64,000 nucleotides of DNA from an uncultured Flavobacteriaceae bacterium (lineage in GTDB: Bacteria > Bacteroidota > Bacteroidia > Flavobacteriales > Flavobacteriaceae), in assembly GCA_947494325.1 (NCBI GenBank), contig CANLUS010000001.1, positions 1-64,000 on the forward strand, written 5' to 3'. Below are positions 29,269-39,237 of the stretch, one piece after another. A program made the position numbers and the translations under genes. The notes under the pieces were generated by a model. It searched no databases. It saw nothing but the letters and a program-made list of their open reading frames with translations, and was not told where the DNA came from. Numbering within the stretch: position 1 is the stretch's first letter; each line of letters opens with the position of its first letter.

Positions 29269-29898
29269 TTATTTGCTAAAATTAGATTCAATTTCTTCTA
29301 CACTCGCCTCTGAAATAATAATTTTATTAGCGTTCAAAACTCCGTAAGTGTTTATTTTTGAAGCGGTTACAGTATTTGTTCTTTTCAAATTGCGCGATGA
29401 CAAATATACATTTTTATTCGAGGCTTCCAACACAAACAAAGATTTTTTATTCTCAACCTCAAGGGCTTTCAAAACATTTGTAAAATCTTTTGTTTTTGGA
29501 GCATCAAATGTAAAGTTCTCCACCACAATAATATTATTCTCTTGCGCCTTTATTGAAAGTGCAGATAATCGTGCTAAACGCTTCAAGTTTTTATTCAACT
29601 TAAAACCATAATTTCTTGGTCTTGGCCCGAACATACGTCCACCACCTCTAAAGACACCAGATTTAATACTTCCCGCACGTGCAGTACCTGTACCTTTTTG
29701 TTTTTTTATCTTACGAGTACTTCCCGTAATTTCAGCTCTTTCTTTCGCTTTATGCGTACCTTGACGTTGATTTGCTAAAAATTGCTTCACGTCTAAATAC
29801 AAAGCATGCTTATTTGGCTCTATCGCAAAAATAGCATCTGAAAGCTCAACTTTTCTTCCAGTATTTTTCCCGTTGATATCTACTACTGCTACTTTCAT
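29269..29898 (-). CDS. rplD: 50S ribosomal protein L4
   Basis: 209 residues. The long tunnel loop contains [20 protein letters not shown], then [20 protein letters not shown]. In E. coli L4 represses the S10 operon through its leader mRNA. Here a terminator-type element lies before rplC, the gene directly upstream, so L4 is the obvious candidate ligand. The rplC stop and rplD start overlap by one base. Confidence 0.97.
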   Translation of the reverse strand: MKVAVVDINGKNTGRKVELSDAIFAIEPNKHALYLDVKQFLANQRQGTHKAKERAEITGSTRKIKKQKGTGTARAGSIKSGVFRGGGRMFGPRPRNYGFKLNKNLKRLARLSALSIKAQENNIIVVENFTFDAPKTKDFTNVLKALEVENKKSLFVLEASNKNVYLSSRNLKRTNTVTASKINTYGVLNANKIIISEASVEEIESNFSK

Positions 29899-30515
29899 TA
29901 TTTCTGAATGATTACATAAGAGTTCTTATGACCTGGAATAGCACCTTTTATCACTAAAAGATTCTTTTCTGGAACCACTTTTAAAACTCTTAAATTTTGA
30001 ACTTTTACTGTTTCGCCACCCATTCTACCTGCCATCTTCATTCCTTTGAATACTCTCGCAGGATATGATGCAGCACCAATAGAACCTGGAGCTCTTAATC
30101 GGTTATGTTGACCGTGAGTTGCTTGACCAACACCAGCAAAGCCATGACGTTTTACAACACCCTGAAAACCTTTACCTTTTGATGTACCTGCCACATCTAC
30201 GAACTCACCTTCTTCAAAGTGTTCAACTGTTATTGAATCACCTAATTTGTACTCCTCACCAAAACCTTGGAATTCTACGACTTTTCTCTTGGCAGATGTA
30301 CCAGCTTTCTTAAAGTGACCATCTAAAGCTTTATTAGAGCTTTTTGCCTTCTTGTCATCGAAACCTAATTGAAGAGCTTCATACCCATCAACTGCAGTGG
30401 TTCTGACTTGGGTAACGACACATGGACCAGCCTGAACAACGGTACACGGAATATTCTTTCCGTTCTCGTCAAAAATGCTTGTCATGCCGATTTTCTTTCC
30501 TATTAACCCAGACAT
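29898..30515 (-). CDS. rplC: 50S ribosomal protein L3
   Basis: 205 residues; its central extension reaches the peptidyl-transferase centre. [39 protein letters not shown] and [20 protein letters not shown] are diagnostic. It is preceded by a 145-base gap with three hairpins. Confidence 0.97.
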   Translation of the reverse strand: MSGLIGKKIGMTSIFDENGKNIPCTVVQAGPCVVTQVRTTAVDGYEALQLGFDDKKAKSSNKALDGHFKKAGTSAKRKVVEFQGFGEEYKLGDSITVEHFEEGEFVDVAGTSKGKGFQGVVKRHGFAGVGQATHGQHNRLRAPGSIGAASYPARVFKGMKMAGRMGGETVKVQNLRVLKVVPEKNLLVIKGAIPGHKNSYVIIQK

Positions 30516-30547
30516 AATTTACTTATTATTAATTGTTATTTATATTC

Positions 30548-30592
30548 AAAAAAATTCAGGGTCAAAAATACTTCAACCCTGAATGTATTTTT
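30548..30592 (-). promoter_or_regulatory. Candidate transcription attenuator before rplC
   Basis: Minus strand. Terminator form: ATTCAGGGT (30584-30576) pairs with ACCCTGAAT (30562-30554), then a run of U (30553-30548). Alternative form: AAAAATAC (30592-30585) pairs perfectly with GTATTTTT (30571-30564), placing the terminator's 5' arm in its loop and its own 3' arm in the terminator loop. The two hairpins interleave, so they compete or form a pseudoknot. This is the layout expected of a ribosomal-protein attenuator; the ligand is inferred, not seen. Confidence 0.6.
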
Positions 30593-30628
30593 TACCGTTT
30601 TTCCCTCGTCAACCGCTTGGGACATGTT

Positions 30629-30651
30629 ACTAAAAGAAATCTTCTTTTAGT
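30629..30651 (-). promoter_or_regulatory. Perfect hairpin directly after rpsJ
   Basis: ACTAAAAGAA and TTCTTTTAGT form a ten-base-pair stem with a three-base loop, ten bases after the rpsJ stop. No U-tract follows on the minus strand. It may be an RNase processing site, a 3' stabiliser for the upstream message, or the first part of the rplC leader. Confidence 0.5.
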
Positions 30652-30660
30652 ATATTTTTA

Positions 30661-30966
30661 TCACACTTTTATCTCTACCTCAACCCCACTTGGCAATTCT
30701 AGTTTCATCAACGCATCAATCGTTTTTGATGAAGAGCTATAAATATCTAATAACCTCTTGTAAGAACTTAATTGAAATTGCTCTCTAGATTTTTTGTTCA
30801 CGTGTGGAGAACGTAGTACAGTAAATATTTTTTTGTGCGTTGGCAATGGAATTGGTCCATTAATCACAGCACCTGTACTTTTTACTGTTTTTACGATTTT
30901 CTCAGCAGATTTATCTACTAAATTGTAATCGTAAGACTTTAATTTTATTCTAATTTTTTGACTCAT
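30661..30966 (-). CDS. rpsJ: 30S ribosomal protein S10
   Basis: 101 residues; head protein that doubles as NusE in antitermination. [40 protein letters not shown] and [20 protein letters not shown] are diagnostic of uS10. It follows fusA by 18 bases, so the S10 cluster is fused to the str cluster, without tuf. Confidence 0.97.
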   Translation of the reverse strand: MSQKIRIKLKSYDYNLVDKSAEKIVKTVKSTGAVINGPIPLPTHKKIFTVLRSPHVNKKSREQFQLSSYKRLLDIYSSSSKTIDALMKLELPSGVEVEIKV

Positions 30967-30984
30967 CTTTATCTATTTAGTAAA

Positions 30985-33102
30985 TTAACCTTGTGTCTTT
31001 TTAATGACTTCTTCAGCAATATTCTTAGGTGTTTCTGCATAGTGAGAAAATTCCATCGTAGATGTTGCTCTACCTGATGATAATGTTCTCAATGAAGTTA
31101 CATAACCAAACATTTCAGATAAAGGCACTTCACCTTTAACAACTTTAGATCCTGCTCTATCAGACATGTCATTAACTTGACCTCTTCTTCGGTTTAAATC
31201 ACCAACGATATCACCCATGTTTTCCTCAGGAGTCAACACTTCCAACTTCATAATAGGCTCCATTAGCACAGCACCGGCAGCTTTCGCAGCAGCTTTATAC
31301 CCTAATTTTGCAGCCAATTCAAAAGATAATGCATCAGAATCGACAGCATGGAAAGAACCATCTTTTAAGGTCACTTTCATACTATCCATCTCAAATCCAG
31401 CTAAAGGACCGTTTTGCATCGCAGTTTTGAATCCTTTCTCTACAGAAGGGATAAATTCTTTAGGAATATTACCACCTTTAATCACATTTACAAACTCAAG
31501 ACCAGCTTTACCATCTTCTGTTGGCTCCATTGTAAATACAATATCGGCAAATTTACCACGACCACCAGATTGCTTTTTATAAACTTCTCTATGATCAGCA
31601 ACTCTTGTAATAGCCTCTTTGTACTCAACTTGTGGTTGTCCTTCATTAACCTCTACCTTAAACTCACGTTTTAGACGGTCAACAATAATATCTAAGTGAA
31701 GTTCTCCCATACCAGAAATAATCGTCTGACCTGAAGCTTCATCTGTTTTCACTTGAAAGGTAGGATCTTCTTCAGCTAATTTACCTAAAGCCATTCCTAA
31801 CTTATCTACATCAGCCTTTGTTTTAGGCTCAACAGCAATACCAATTACCGGATCCGGAAAGTCCATTGATTCCAAAATAATTGGGTTCTTTTCATCTGAT
31901 AAGGTATCACCTGTTTTAATACTCTTAAAACCTACAGCAGCACCAATATCTCCAGCTTCAATAAAATCAATTGCATTTTGCTTATTAGCATGCATTTGGT
32001 AAATACGTGAAATACGTTCTTTTTTACCTGAACGATTGTTCAATACATACGAACCTGCATCTAAACGACCTGAATACGATCTAAAAAATGCTAAACGCCC
32101 TACGAAAGGATCTGTTGCAATCTTAAATGCTAATGCAGCAAACGGTTCTTTAACATCTGGTTTACGAGCAATATCATCGCCAGTATGAGGATCTGTACCT
32201 ATAATAGCTTCCTTATCTAAAGGAGAAGGTAAATAGCGACATACAGCATCCAATAAAAACTGAACACCTTTATTTTTAAATGCCGAACCACATATCATAG
32301 GAATAATAGACATATCCATTACAGCAGCACGAAGCGCAGCATGCACTTCATCTTCAGTAATAGAATCCTCATCTTCCATATATTTTTCTAATAGATCTTC
32401 ATCATATGCAGCCACCTCCTCAATAAGTTTTCCACGTAACATAGCAGCCTCTTCTTTTAACTCTTCAGGAATTTCAATTATATCGAAAGTAGCTCCTTGA
32501 GTTTCATCATGCCATACGATCGCACGGTTCTTAACTAAGTCAACGATACCTTTAAAATCTGCTTCATCGCCAATATTCATTACAATTGGTACTGCATTAG
32601 ATCCTAACATATCTTTCACTTGCTGACAAACCATCATAAAATTAGCACCTTGACGGTCCATTTTATTTACAAAACCAATTCTTGGCACCTTGTAATTATC
32701 AGCTAATCTCCAGTTCGTTTCTGATTGAGGCTCTACACCATCAACAGCACTAAACAAAAATACCAATCCATCAAGCACACGTAAAGAACGATTTACTTCA
32801 ACTGTAAAATCTACGTGACCTGGAGTATCAATAATATTGAAATGATATCCTTTTGTATCATCAACTGGCTTTCCATTTTCGGTAGGAAACTTCCACTCAC
32901 AGGTTGTTGCAGCCGAAGTAATTGTAATACCTCTTTCTTGCTCTTGCTCCATCCAATCCATTGTTGCAGCACCATCATGTACTTCACCAATTTTATGACT
33001 CACACCTGTATAGTATAATACACGTTCTGTAGTAGTGGTTTTACCCGCATCAATATGCGCAGCAATACCTATATTTCTTGTATATTTTAAATCTCTAGCC
33101 AT
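30985..33102 (-). CDS. fusA: Elongation factor G
   Basis: 705-residue translocation GTPase. G motifs: [19 protein letters not shown] (G1), [13 protein letters not shown] (switch I), [20 protein letters not shown] (G3), [10 protein letters not shown] (G4), [10 protein letters not shown] (G5). Domains II to V follow in full, including [17 protein letters not shown] and the domain IV-V region ending [19 protein letters not shown]. It lies between rpsG and rpsJ, as a vegetative EF-G should. Confidence 0.97.
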   Translation of the reverse strand: MARDLKYTRNIGIAAHIDAGKTTTTERVLYYTGVSHKIGEVHDGAATMDWMEQEQERGITITSAATTCEWKFPTENGKPVDDTKGYHFNIIDTPGHVDFTVEVNRSLRVLDGLVFLFSAVDGVEPQSETNWRLADNYKVPRIGFVNKMDRQGANFMMVCQQVKDMLGSNAVPIVMNIGDEADFKGIVDLVKNRAIVWHDETQGATFDIIEIPEELKEEAAMLRGKLIEEVAAYDEDLLEKYMEDEDSITEDEVHAALRAAVMDMSIIPMICGSAFKNKGVQFLLDAVCRYLPSPLDKEAIIGTDPHTGDDIARKPDVKEPFAALAFKIATDPFVGRLAFFRSYSGRLDAGSYVLNNRSGKKERISRIYQMHANKQNAIDFIEAGDIGAAVGFKSIKTGDTLSDEKNPIILESMDFPDPVIGIAVEPKTKADVDKLGMALGKLAEEDPTFQVKTDEASGQTIISGMGELHLDIIVDRLKREFKVEVNEGQPQVEYKEAITRVADHREVYKKQSGGRGKFADIVFTMEPTEDGKAGLEFVNVIKGGNIPKEFIPSVEKGFKTAMQNGPLAGFEMDSMKVTLKDGSFHAVDSDALSFELAAKLGYKAAAKAAGAVLMEPIMKLEVLTPEENMGDIVGDLNRRRGQVNDMSDRAGSKVVKGEVPLSEMFGYVTSLRTLSSGRATSTMEFSHYAETPKNIAEEVIKKTQG

Positions 33103-33107
33103 CCTAA

Positions 33108-33584
33108 TTAAAATCTAAAGTGTGAAAATGCTTTATTGGCCTCAGCCATTTTATGTACATCCGTTCTTTTCTTAACAGCAGCTCCTTCTTCTTTTGCTGC
33201 AGCTAATACTTCGCCAGCTAAACGCTGAGCCATAGATTTTTCATTACGCTTTCTAGCAAATAAAATCATCCATTTAATTGCCATTGACACTTTTCTATCT
33301 GGTCTAATTTGCATTGGAATCTGAAAGGTAGCTCCCCCAACTCTACGGCTACGTACTTCTACGTGAGGCATAACGTTAGATAAGGCATCTTTCCATATTT
33401 CTAGTGAAGTTTTTTCTTCGTCTTGTTTTCTTTCTTCTACAATGTCTAATGCATCATAAAATACTTTAAAGGCCGTAGATTTTTTACCATCTTTCATCAA
33501 GTTATTCACAAAACGCGTCACTAACTGATCATTAAATTTTGGATCCGGTAAAAGAATTCTCTTTTTGGCGATTCTTTTTCTCAT
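33108..33584 (-). CDS. rpsG: 30S ribosomal protein S7
   Basis: 158 residues; nucleates the 30S head. [40 protein letters not shown] and [20 protein letters not shown] are diagnostic. In E. coli S7 regulates the str operon. It ends five bases before fusA. Confidence 0.97.
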   Translation of the reverse strand: MRKRIAKKRILLPDPKFNDQLVTRFVNNLMKDGKKSTAFKVFYDALDIVEERKQDEEKTSLEIWKDALSNVMPHVEVRSRRVGGATFQIPMQIRPDRKVSMAIKWMILFARKRNEKSMAQRLAGEVLAAAKEEGAAVKKRTDVHKMAEANKAFSHFRF

Positions 33585-33609
33585 GTCTCTTTACATTAAA
33601 GTGATTTAA

Positions 33610-33984
33610 TTATTTTTTTGGGCGTTTCGCTCCGTATTTAGAACGACGTTGTGTTCTACCCTCAACTCCTGCTGTATCTAAAGCACCACGAACAATGTGA
33701 TATTTTACACCAGGTAAATCTTTTACTCTTCCACCTCTAACTAATACTATCGAGTGCTCTTGTAAATTATGACCTTCTCCTGGGATGTAAGCATTTACCT
33801 CATTTCCATTTGTCAACCTAACCCTTGCTACCTTTCGCATAGCTGAATTTGGTTTCTTTGGAGTTGTTGTGTAAACACGCGTACATACACCTCTTCTTTG
33901 AGGACACGAATTTAAAGCAGCCGATTTGTTCTTCTTAGTTATTTGGGTTCTTCCCTTACGTACTAACTGTGATATAGTTGGCAT
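33610..33984 (-). CDS. rpsL: 30S ribosomal protein S12
   Basis: 124 residues; decoding-centre protein and first gene of the superoperon. [40 protein letters not shown] and [20 protein letters not shown] are conserved. The lysines whose change gives streptomycin resistance (in TTPKKPNS and GRVKDLPG) are the sensitive wild-type form. Confidence 0.97.
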   Translation of the reverse strand: MPTISQLVRKGRTQITKKNKSAALNSCPQRRGVCTRVYTTTPKKPNSAMRKVARVRLTNGNEVNAYIPGEGHNLQEHSIVLVRGGRVKDLPGVKYHIVRGALDTAGVEGRTQRRSKYGAKRPKK

Positions 33985-34037
33985 ACTAATTAATTAATTG
34001 TTTTAAGTTTTTAAAATTCTCTCTTTTTAAGAGGCTG

Positions 34038-34068
34038 CAAATGTATAAATTATTTCTGGTTATTCAAA
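34038..34068 (-). promoter_or_regulatory. Promoter of the ribosomal superoperon
   Basis: Minus strand TTTG (34068-34065), 19 bases, then TACATTTG (34045-34038): a near-ideal Bacteroidota -33/-7 pair. The transcript should start near 34030 and begin with CCTCTTAAAAAGAG, a short hairpin, giving a leader of about 45 bases before rpsL. It is the only strong promoter I see for the roughly 17 kb cluster. Confidence 0.75.
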
Positions 34069-34141
34069 TAGGTTTGAATTAAATTTTATTTACATCTTTA
34101 AAATAGTCGACGAGATTACTTTTTTAAAGGAGATTTTAAAC

Positions 34142-34149
34142 TATTTTTG
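34142..34149 (+). promoter_or_regulatory. -7 box for the Omp85-like gene
   Basis: TATTTTTG fits TAnnTTTG and ends eight bases before the TTG start codon at 34157, so the transcript would be leaderless or nearly so. No clear -33 TTG is present at the usual distance. Confidence 0.4.
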
Positions 34150-34156
34150 GGTCGTT

Positions 34157-35845
34157 TTGAAACTTTTTTTAACACCATATATATATATCCTATTTTTTTG
34201 CAGTTATTTTTCGGCGTTACATTCTCAAAATTTAACCTTGAAAATTTCAGCAAAAGACACGCTCAACAACAGCTATCTTAAGGCCTTAAAATATCAAGAG
34301 AATCACCCCAACGAAAAGCACTTGTTTTTACAAATTGATTCTTTGAAATTTCGCTTAGAAAAATTGGGATTCCTAAATAACCGTCTCGACACGGTCATAA
34401 AAAAAGATACGATTTACAATGCATATTTTACGCTTGGCAACTCAACTAAAATGATGAGAGTTCATTATGATATCAAGATTGTATCGAAAGATGTATTGCA
34501 GTCTATTTCGAAAGAGATTAACTCTTCCTATTTTGACTTAGAACTTAATTCGGTTCCAAGAGCCTTAAACCATATCGTCTCATCATTTGAAAAAAAAGGC
34601 GATGCATTTGCGGAGGTTAACCTAACAAATATTGTATTTAGAGAGAATTATCTTGAAGGGACATTACATATTGAACAGTCATCAATTCGCACCATCGATA
34701 AAGTTGTGATTCAAGGCGAACCTAACTTTCCGAATACTTTCATCAAACATTATTTCAATATTAATAATGGTACTATTTTTAGCAGAAAAAAAATCTCAAC
34801 AATAACAAATCAGATAAAGGCATTGCCTTTTGTTGATCAGGCTAAATCTCCGGAAGTTCTTTTCACGAATGACTCTACCTTCCTATATATTTATCTGAAA
34901 AAGAAAAAATCCAACAAGTTTGATGGTCTTATTGGATTCTCATCAACCGAAACCAACAACAACATACAATTTAATGGCTATTTAGATTTAACGTTAAATA
35001 ATATTTTTAAGGGCGGTGAACGTCTCGCATTAAATTGGAAAAATAATGGAAATGACAGGCAGTTTTTCAATCTAAACATAAGAGCTCCTTATGTATTTAA
35101 TTCTCCTATAACACCCGAAATTGGATTAAATATATACAAACAAGATTCTACCTTTATTAATACGAAAGCTTCAATTGACTTAAATTACACCCTTAATTAT
35201 AGGAATGAAATAGGTCTCTCATATATTTCAGAGTCATCAACAAACTTGTTAGATAATCCCATTTTAAATCTCGATGATTATAGTACAAATCTTTACGGCT
35301 TGAACTATCGATATACAATTTTAAACGATGACCTATTATACCCTACAAAATTTAATTTCGATGTTCACGCCTATATCGGATCACGAAAAATTGTAAATCT
35401 TAGAAAAAACAGTCAAACAAGAATCAACCTAAACACTCAATATATATTCAACCTGAACTTTAAAAATAGCATTTTCGTTCATAATACGAATGGAATATTA
35501 CTATCGGATAATTTTTTAACAAATGAGCTATTTCGAATAGGTGGAGTTAACAGCATTAGAGGATTTAACGAAGAAAGCCTCTTTGCTTCTCTATACACTA
35601 TTACTAATATAGAATTTAGATATCGAACAAATACATCTTCTTACTTATACACCATTACTGACGTTGGATTTATCCAAAACGATTTAGAAAATATAGATCA
35701 GAAAATTTATAGTCTCGGTCTAGGATATACATTTAATACGAATTTCGGTCTATTAAACTTAAGTTATGCACTTGGTAAGTTAGATACTATGCCATTTAGC
35801 TTTAGTGAATCTCGATTTCATTTAAAAATCGTGAGCTTCTTTTAA
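34157..35845 (+). CDS. Omp85/BamA-TamA family outer-membrane protein
   Basis: 562 residues starting at TTG (no in-frame ATG before residue 98). A signal peptide ends near ALHSQ (about 1-24). POTRA-like segments occupy about 80-255, e.g. IRTIDKVVIQGEPNFPNTFIKH, and a beta-barrel follows from about 258. The barrel includes the Omp85 substrate-loop signature RIGGVNSIRGFNEESL (the V/IRGF motif), and the protein ends with an aromatic residue (VSFF). It is shorter than BamA, so a TamA- or two-partner-like role in outer-membrane protein or lipid transport is more likely. It stands alone, divergent from rpsL. Confidence 0.8.
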   Translation: MKLFLTPYIYILFFCSYFSALHSQNLTLKISAKDTLNNSYLKALKYQENHPNEKHLFLQIDSLKFRLEKLGFLNNRLDTVIKKDTIYNAYFTLGNSTKMMRVHYDIKIVSKDVLQSISKEINSSYFDLELNSVPRALNHIVSSFEKKGDAFAEVNLTNIVFRENYLEGTLHIEQSSIRTIDKVVIQGEPNFPNTFIKHYFNINNGTIFSRKKISTITNQIKALPFVDQAKSPEVLFTNDSTFLYIYLKKKKSNKFDGLIGFSSTETNNNIQFNGYLDLTLNNIFKGGERLALNWKNNGNDRQFFNLNIRAPYVFNSPITPEIGLNIYKQDSTFINTKASIDLNYTLNYRNEIGLSYISESSTNLLDNPILNLDDYSTNLYGLNYRYTILNDDLLYPTKFNFDVHAYIGSRKIVNLRKNSQTRINLNTQYIFNLNFKNSIFVHNTNGILLSDNFLTNELFRIGGVNSIRGFNEESLFASLYTITNIEFRYRTNTSSYLYTITDVGFIQNDLENIDQKIYSLGLGYTFNTNFGLLNLSYALGKLDTMPFSFSESRFHLKIVSFF

Positions 35846-35893
35846 GATTATCATTTTAAAAGCTTTTGCAATGCACTTACAGTCAGTCAACTG

Positions 35894-35950
35894 TTAACTA
35901 TTAATTAACATTTCTCTAACTTTTTAACGTAAAAAAGTTGCGTCTTTAAC
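35894..35950 (+). promoter_or_regulatory. TTAAC direct repeats upstream of first susC
   Basis: TTAAC occurs at 35894, 35905, 35924 and 35946. The first two are 11 bases apart (about one helix turn). The last lies 15 bases upstream of the -7-like box, the same place as in front of the second susC. They may be half-sites for a regulator shared by both loci. Confidence 0.4.
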
Positions 35951-35968
35951 AATTTATTAAGACTTTTG
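35938..35968 (+). promoter_or_regulatory. Promoter of first susC locus
   Basis: TTG (35938-35940), 20 bases, then GACTTTTG (35961-35968), seven of eight matches to TAnnTTTG. The same spacing and the same -7-like box occur before the second susC. The predicted start is about 20 bases before ATG 35996. Confidence 0.55.
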
Positions 35969-36078
35969 GAGATAATTAATTCAAATAACTATATAATGAA
36001 AACAAAGTTTAGTGGAATTTTAACGCTATTACTGGCGTTTGTTGTGCAATTTACATTTGCGCAAGAAAAGACTATAAC
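35954..36078 (+). repeat. Shared susC leader/signal-peptide repeat, copy 1
   Basis: 125 bases that match 43779-43903 with six mismatches by eye. They span the -7 box, the untranslated leader and the first 28 codons. 65 consecutive bases from the ATG onward are identical, including all synonymous positions. Similarity falls to roughly four-fifths right after the repeat, although the encoded domain stays conserved. Confidence 0.85.
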
Positions 36079-39000
36079 CGGTACTGTTTCAGATGAGTCT
36101 GGACCGTTACCTGGGGTTAGTATCATAATTAAAGGGACTACTACTGGTACTGAAACTGATTTTGATGGTAAGTATACTATCAATACAAAAGTTGGAGACG
36201 TATTAGTATATAGTTTTGTAGGGATGAAAACTCAAGAAAAAACGGTAGGCGTTTCAAACACTATTAATGTTGTGCTAGAAGCCGACAACGTTCTTGACGA
36301 AGTAGTTGTTACTGCCCAGGGTAGTAAAAGGGAAGCCAGATCATTAGGTTACTCTATTAGTAAAGTTGAATCTGATCAGTTAGAGCAAAAATCTCAATCG
36401 GATTTAGGAAGGGTTTTACAAGGTAAAGCTGCCGGTGTAAATATTACTGCAACCAACGGTGTATCAGGTTCTGGTACAAACATTATCATTAGAGGTTATA
36501 CTTCTATTTCTGGTAGTAACCAACCTTTATTTGTTGTAGATGGTGTACCTTTTGATGGAGGAAACAATTCTCAAGATGCATTTTTCGATAACGTTACTGA
36601 GTCTAGTAGATTTTTAGATTTAGACCCGAACAATATTGAAAGCATCAACGTATTAAAAGGATTAAGTGCTTCTGTACTTTACGGAGAAAGAGGTAGAAAT
36701 GGTGTGATCTTGATCACAACTAAAAATGGTAGTTCTGCTTCGGCTAATAAGAAATTTGAGGTTACTTTAACTTCATCGTACTTTTTATCTGATGCTATTC
36801 TTCCAGATTATCAAACTGAATACGGAGGTGGTTTTCACCAAAACTTTGGTTTCTTCTTTAGTAACTGGGGATCTGCTTTTACAGATGACATTAGTTCAAA
36901 TGGTTCTTTTAGAGGAATCGATACTGATGGTGTAACGTTAGTTGAGCACCCTTTAGGTCGTCTTTCAGACACTTCATTAAGAGCTGGATTTGAAGACTTA
37001 ATTGCAGGTAATTACAGACACCAGAATTATAATAGTGTGAAGAATTTCTTCAGAACTGGTACAATTGCATCGACTTCTTTGAACTTAAGAGGTAGTGCTG
37101 AAAATGTATCATATAATGTAAACTATGGTAGAACAGAAGATGAAGGTTTTACACCTGGAAATAAATTGACAAGAAATAGTTTAGGATTTGGTGGTTCTGC
37201 CAAACTTGCTAATAAATTTACAGTTTCTGGAGCATTAACATATTCTAATACAGATTACAAAACGCCACCAATTTCTGCTTCTTTAGGTAGTGGTACTATC
37301 GGAGGCGGTGGATCTGTTTTTGGTGATGTATTATATACTCCTAGAAATATTGATTTGATAGGATTGCCTTTTGAGGCTGCTGATGGTCGAAGTGTTTATT
37401 ATCGTTCTGGTAATGATATTCAAAATCCAAACTGGACAGTTAGAAATGCAAAGACAACTCAAGATACTGAACGTTTATTTGGTAATGCGAACATTATGTT
37501 CCCATTCAACGATAACTACTCATTAACTTATCGTGTTGGTATTGATACTTATACTGAGTTCAATAGCTACGGACAAAATAAAGGTGGTGTAGATGGTGAC
37601 GCAACTGGTATCTTTAGAACAATTACCGCGAAGAACAAAATATGGGATCATAGTTTCATATTCAACGGTAATGAAGATCTAACAGAAGATTTAAACTTAA
37701 AGTTTATCGTTGGAGCAACATCTAGAAGAGATGTATATGAACAAGATGGTGTTGAAAGTACAAACCAATTATCTTTTGGAATCTTAAGACACTTTAACTT
37801 CGTTAATAAGTCAACTGTAAATAGCTTTAGTGGTCAAGAAATTGCATTCCAATCTGAAGTAAACACTTTAGGGGCATATGCAGATGCGACTTTTGGTTAT
37901 AAGAATTATTTATATCTAAATATGTCTGCGCGTAATGACTGGACTTCAACATTAGAAAGTGAAAACAATTCAATTCTATTTAAAGGAGCAAGTCTTTCTT
38001 TCATTCCAACAAGTTTGTGGGAAAACTTAGTTTCTACAAATGGTTTAAATTATTTGAAAGTTCGTTTAGGTTATGGTGAGTCTGCAGGTTTTCCAAATGC
38101 CTACAGTACACGTAATACGTTGAACTTAACATCTAGATTATTTGTTGACAATGCAGGAGGTGTATTATCAGGTAATTCAATTGCAAACAGATTGGGTAAT
38201 CCTAACTTGACTCCTGAATTGGTAAAAGAAATAGAATTTGGTGTTGACACGAAATTCTTAAATAACAAAATTGGTTTAAATGTAAGTGTGTTCGATAAAA
38301 GAACAGAAGACTTAATTACAGATCAAAATTTAGATCCTTCTACTGGTTTTACAGTAACAAGAATTAACGCAGGTGAGTTAAAAGTTCAAGGTATTGAGAT
38401 TGACTTAACTGCAACTCCTGTTAAAACTGAAAACTTTAGATGGGACGTTTCTGGTAATTTCTACGCAGACGAAAGTGAAGTATTATCCCTTCCAGAAGGA
38501 ACTACTCAAATTGCATTGACTCCAGTAATTGGAGGTCGTCCAGCGAACTATGCAATTGTAGGTCAGCCTTTAGGTGTTTTACAAGGTATCGCTGTAAGAA
38601 GAGATGCAAACGGAAACCGCCTTGTAAGTGGTAATGGTGACTATTTAGAAGATACTGATATTAGTATTATTGGAGATCCAAATCCAGATTGGACTTCTTC
38701 TATAACAAATACACTTAAATATAAGAACTGGTCATTCAACATGTCTTGGCAATATAGACATGGTGGAGATATCTTCTCGCAAACAGCAGGTGCTACAATA
38801 GGTAGAGGTGTTGCTGTTTCACCAATTAGTAGAGAAGGTACCTATATTTTACCTGGTGTGTTACAAGATGGTACTCCAAATAATATTCAAATTACTGCAA
38901 CCCGTGTATTCTTTAATAACTTTGGATTCGGAGCAGAAGAATTATTAATATTTGACGGAAGTACTCTTAGACTTTCTGAAGCGAGTCTTTCATTTGCTTT

Positions 39001-39211
39001 ACCAAGCAAATTATTAGAGAAGTCTCCTTTTGGTTCTATCGCAATAACAGCGTCAGGTTCTAATCTATGGTTTAGAGCATTCAATTTCCCTAAAGCCGTT
39101 AATTTTGACACGAATACGTTAAGTACAGGTGTTGGTAACGGACAAGGTATCGATTTTATAACTGGACCTAGTTCTAGAAGATATGGTATAAGTGTAAAAG
39201 CAACGTTCTAA
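35996..39211 (+). CDS. SusC/RagA family TonB-dependent outer-membrane receptor (locus 1)
   Basis: 1071 residues from ATG 35996; the in-frame ATG at 35966 overlaps the -7 box and is rejected. Signal peptide MKTKFSGILTLLLAFVVQFT plus FAQ (1-23), then a CarboxypepD_reg-like domain (about 24-105, with GVSIIIKGTTTGTETDFDGK), plug domain (about 110-235; IIIRGYTSISGSNQPLFVVD), and a 22-strand barrel ending in Phe (VKATF). With its SusD partner it imports large ligands such as glycans or peptides across the outer membrane, powered by TonB. Its plug motif and its partner fit the SusC subclass found with SusD-like_2 proteins. No carbohydrate-active enzyme is adjacent, so the ligand is unknown. Confidence 0.95.
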   Translation: MKTKFSGILTLLLAFVVQFTFAQEKTITGTVSDESGPLPGVSIIIKGTTTGTETDFDGKYTINTKVGDVLVYSFVGMKTQEKTVGVSNTINVVLEADNVLDEVVVTAQGSKREARSLGYSISKVESDQLEQKSQSDLGRVLQGKAAGVNITATNGVSGSGTNIIIRGYTSISGSNQPLFVVDGVPFDGGNNSQDAFFDNVTESSRFLDLDPNNIESINVLKGLSASVLYGERGRNGVILITTKNGSSASANKKFEVTLTSSYFLSDAILPDYQTEYGGGFHQNFGFFFSNWGSAFTDDISSNGSFRGIDTDGVTLVEHPLGRLSDTSLRAGFEDLIAGNYRHQNYNSVKNFFRTGTIASTSLNLRGSAENVSYNVNYGRTEDEGFTPGNKLTRNSLGFGGSAKLANKFTVSGALTYSNTDYKTPPISASLGSGTIGGGGSVFGDVLYTPRNIDLIGLPFEAADGRSVYYRSGNDIQNPNWTVRNAKTTQDTERLFGNANIMFPFNDNYSLTYRVGIDTYTEFNSYGQNKGGVDGDATGIFRTITAKNKIWDHSFIFNGNEDLTEDLNLKFIVGATSRRDVYEQDGVESTNQLSFGILRHFNFVNKSTVNSFSGQEIAFQSEVNTLGAYADATFGYKNYLYLNMSARNDWTSTLESENNSILFKGASLSFIPTSLWENLVSTNGLNYLKVRLGYGESAGFPNAYSTRNTLNLTSRLFVDNAGGVLSGNSIANRLGNPNLTPELVKEIEFGVDTKFLNNKIGLNVSVFDKRTEDLITDQNLDPSTGFTVTRINAGELKVQGIEIDLTATPVKTENFRWDVSGNFYADESEVLSLPEGTTQIALTPVIGGRPANYAIVGQPLGVLQGIAVRRDANGNRLVSGNGDYLEDTDISIIGDPNPDWTSSITNTLKYKNWSFNMSWQYRHGGDIFSQTAGATIGRGVAVSPISREGTYILPGVLQDGTPNNIQITATRVFFNNFGFGAEELLIFDGSTLRLSEASLSFALPSKLLEKSPFGSIAITASGSNLWFRAFNFPKAVNFDTNTLSTGVGNGQGIDFITGPSSRRYGISVKATF

Positions 39212-39237
39212 ATTCTAAAAAAATAAAAATAGAGATC

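Noticed and set aside
31217-31674. Plus-strand open frames inside fusA
   Set aside because: Shadow frames opposite a highly conserved gene, no start signals or family features.
35966-35995. Upstream ATG for the first susC
   Set aside because: It lies within the -7 box region; the shared repeat and signal peptide place the start at 35996.
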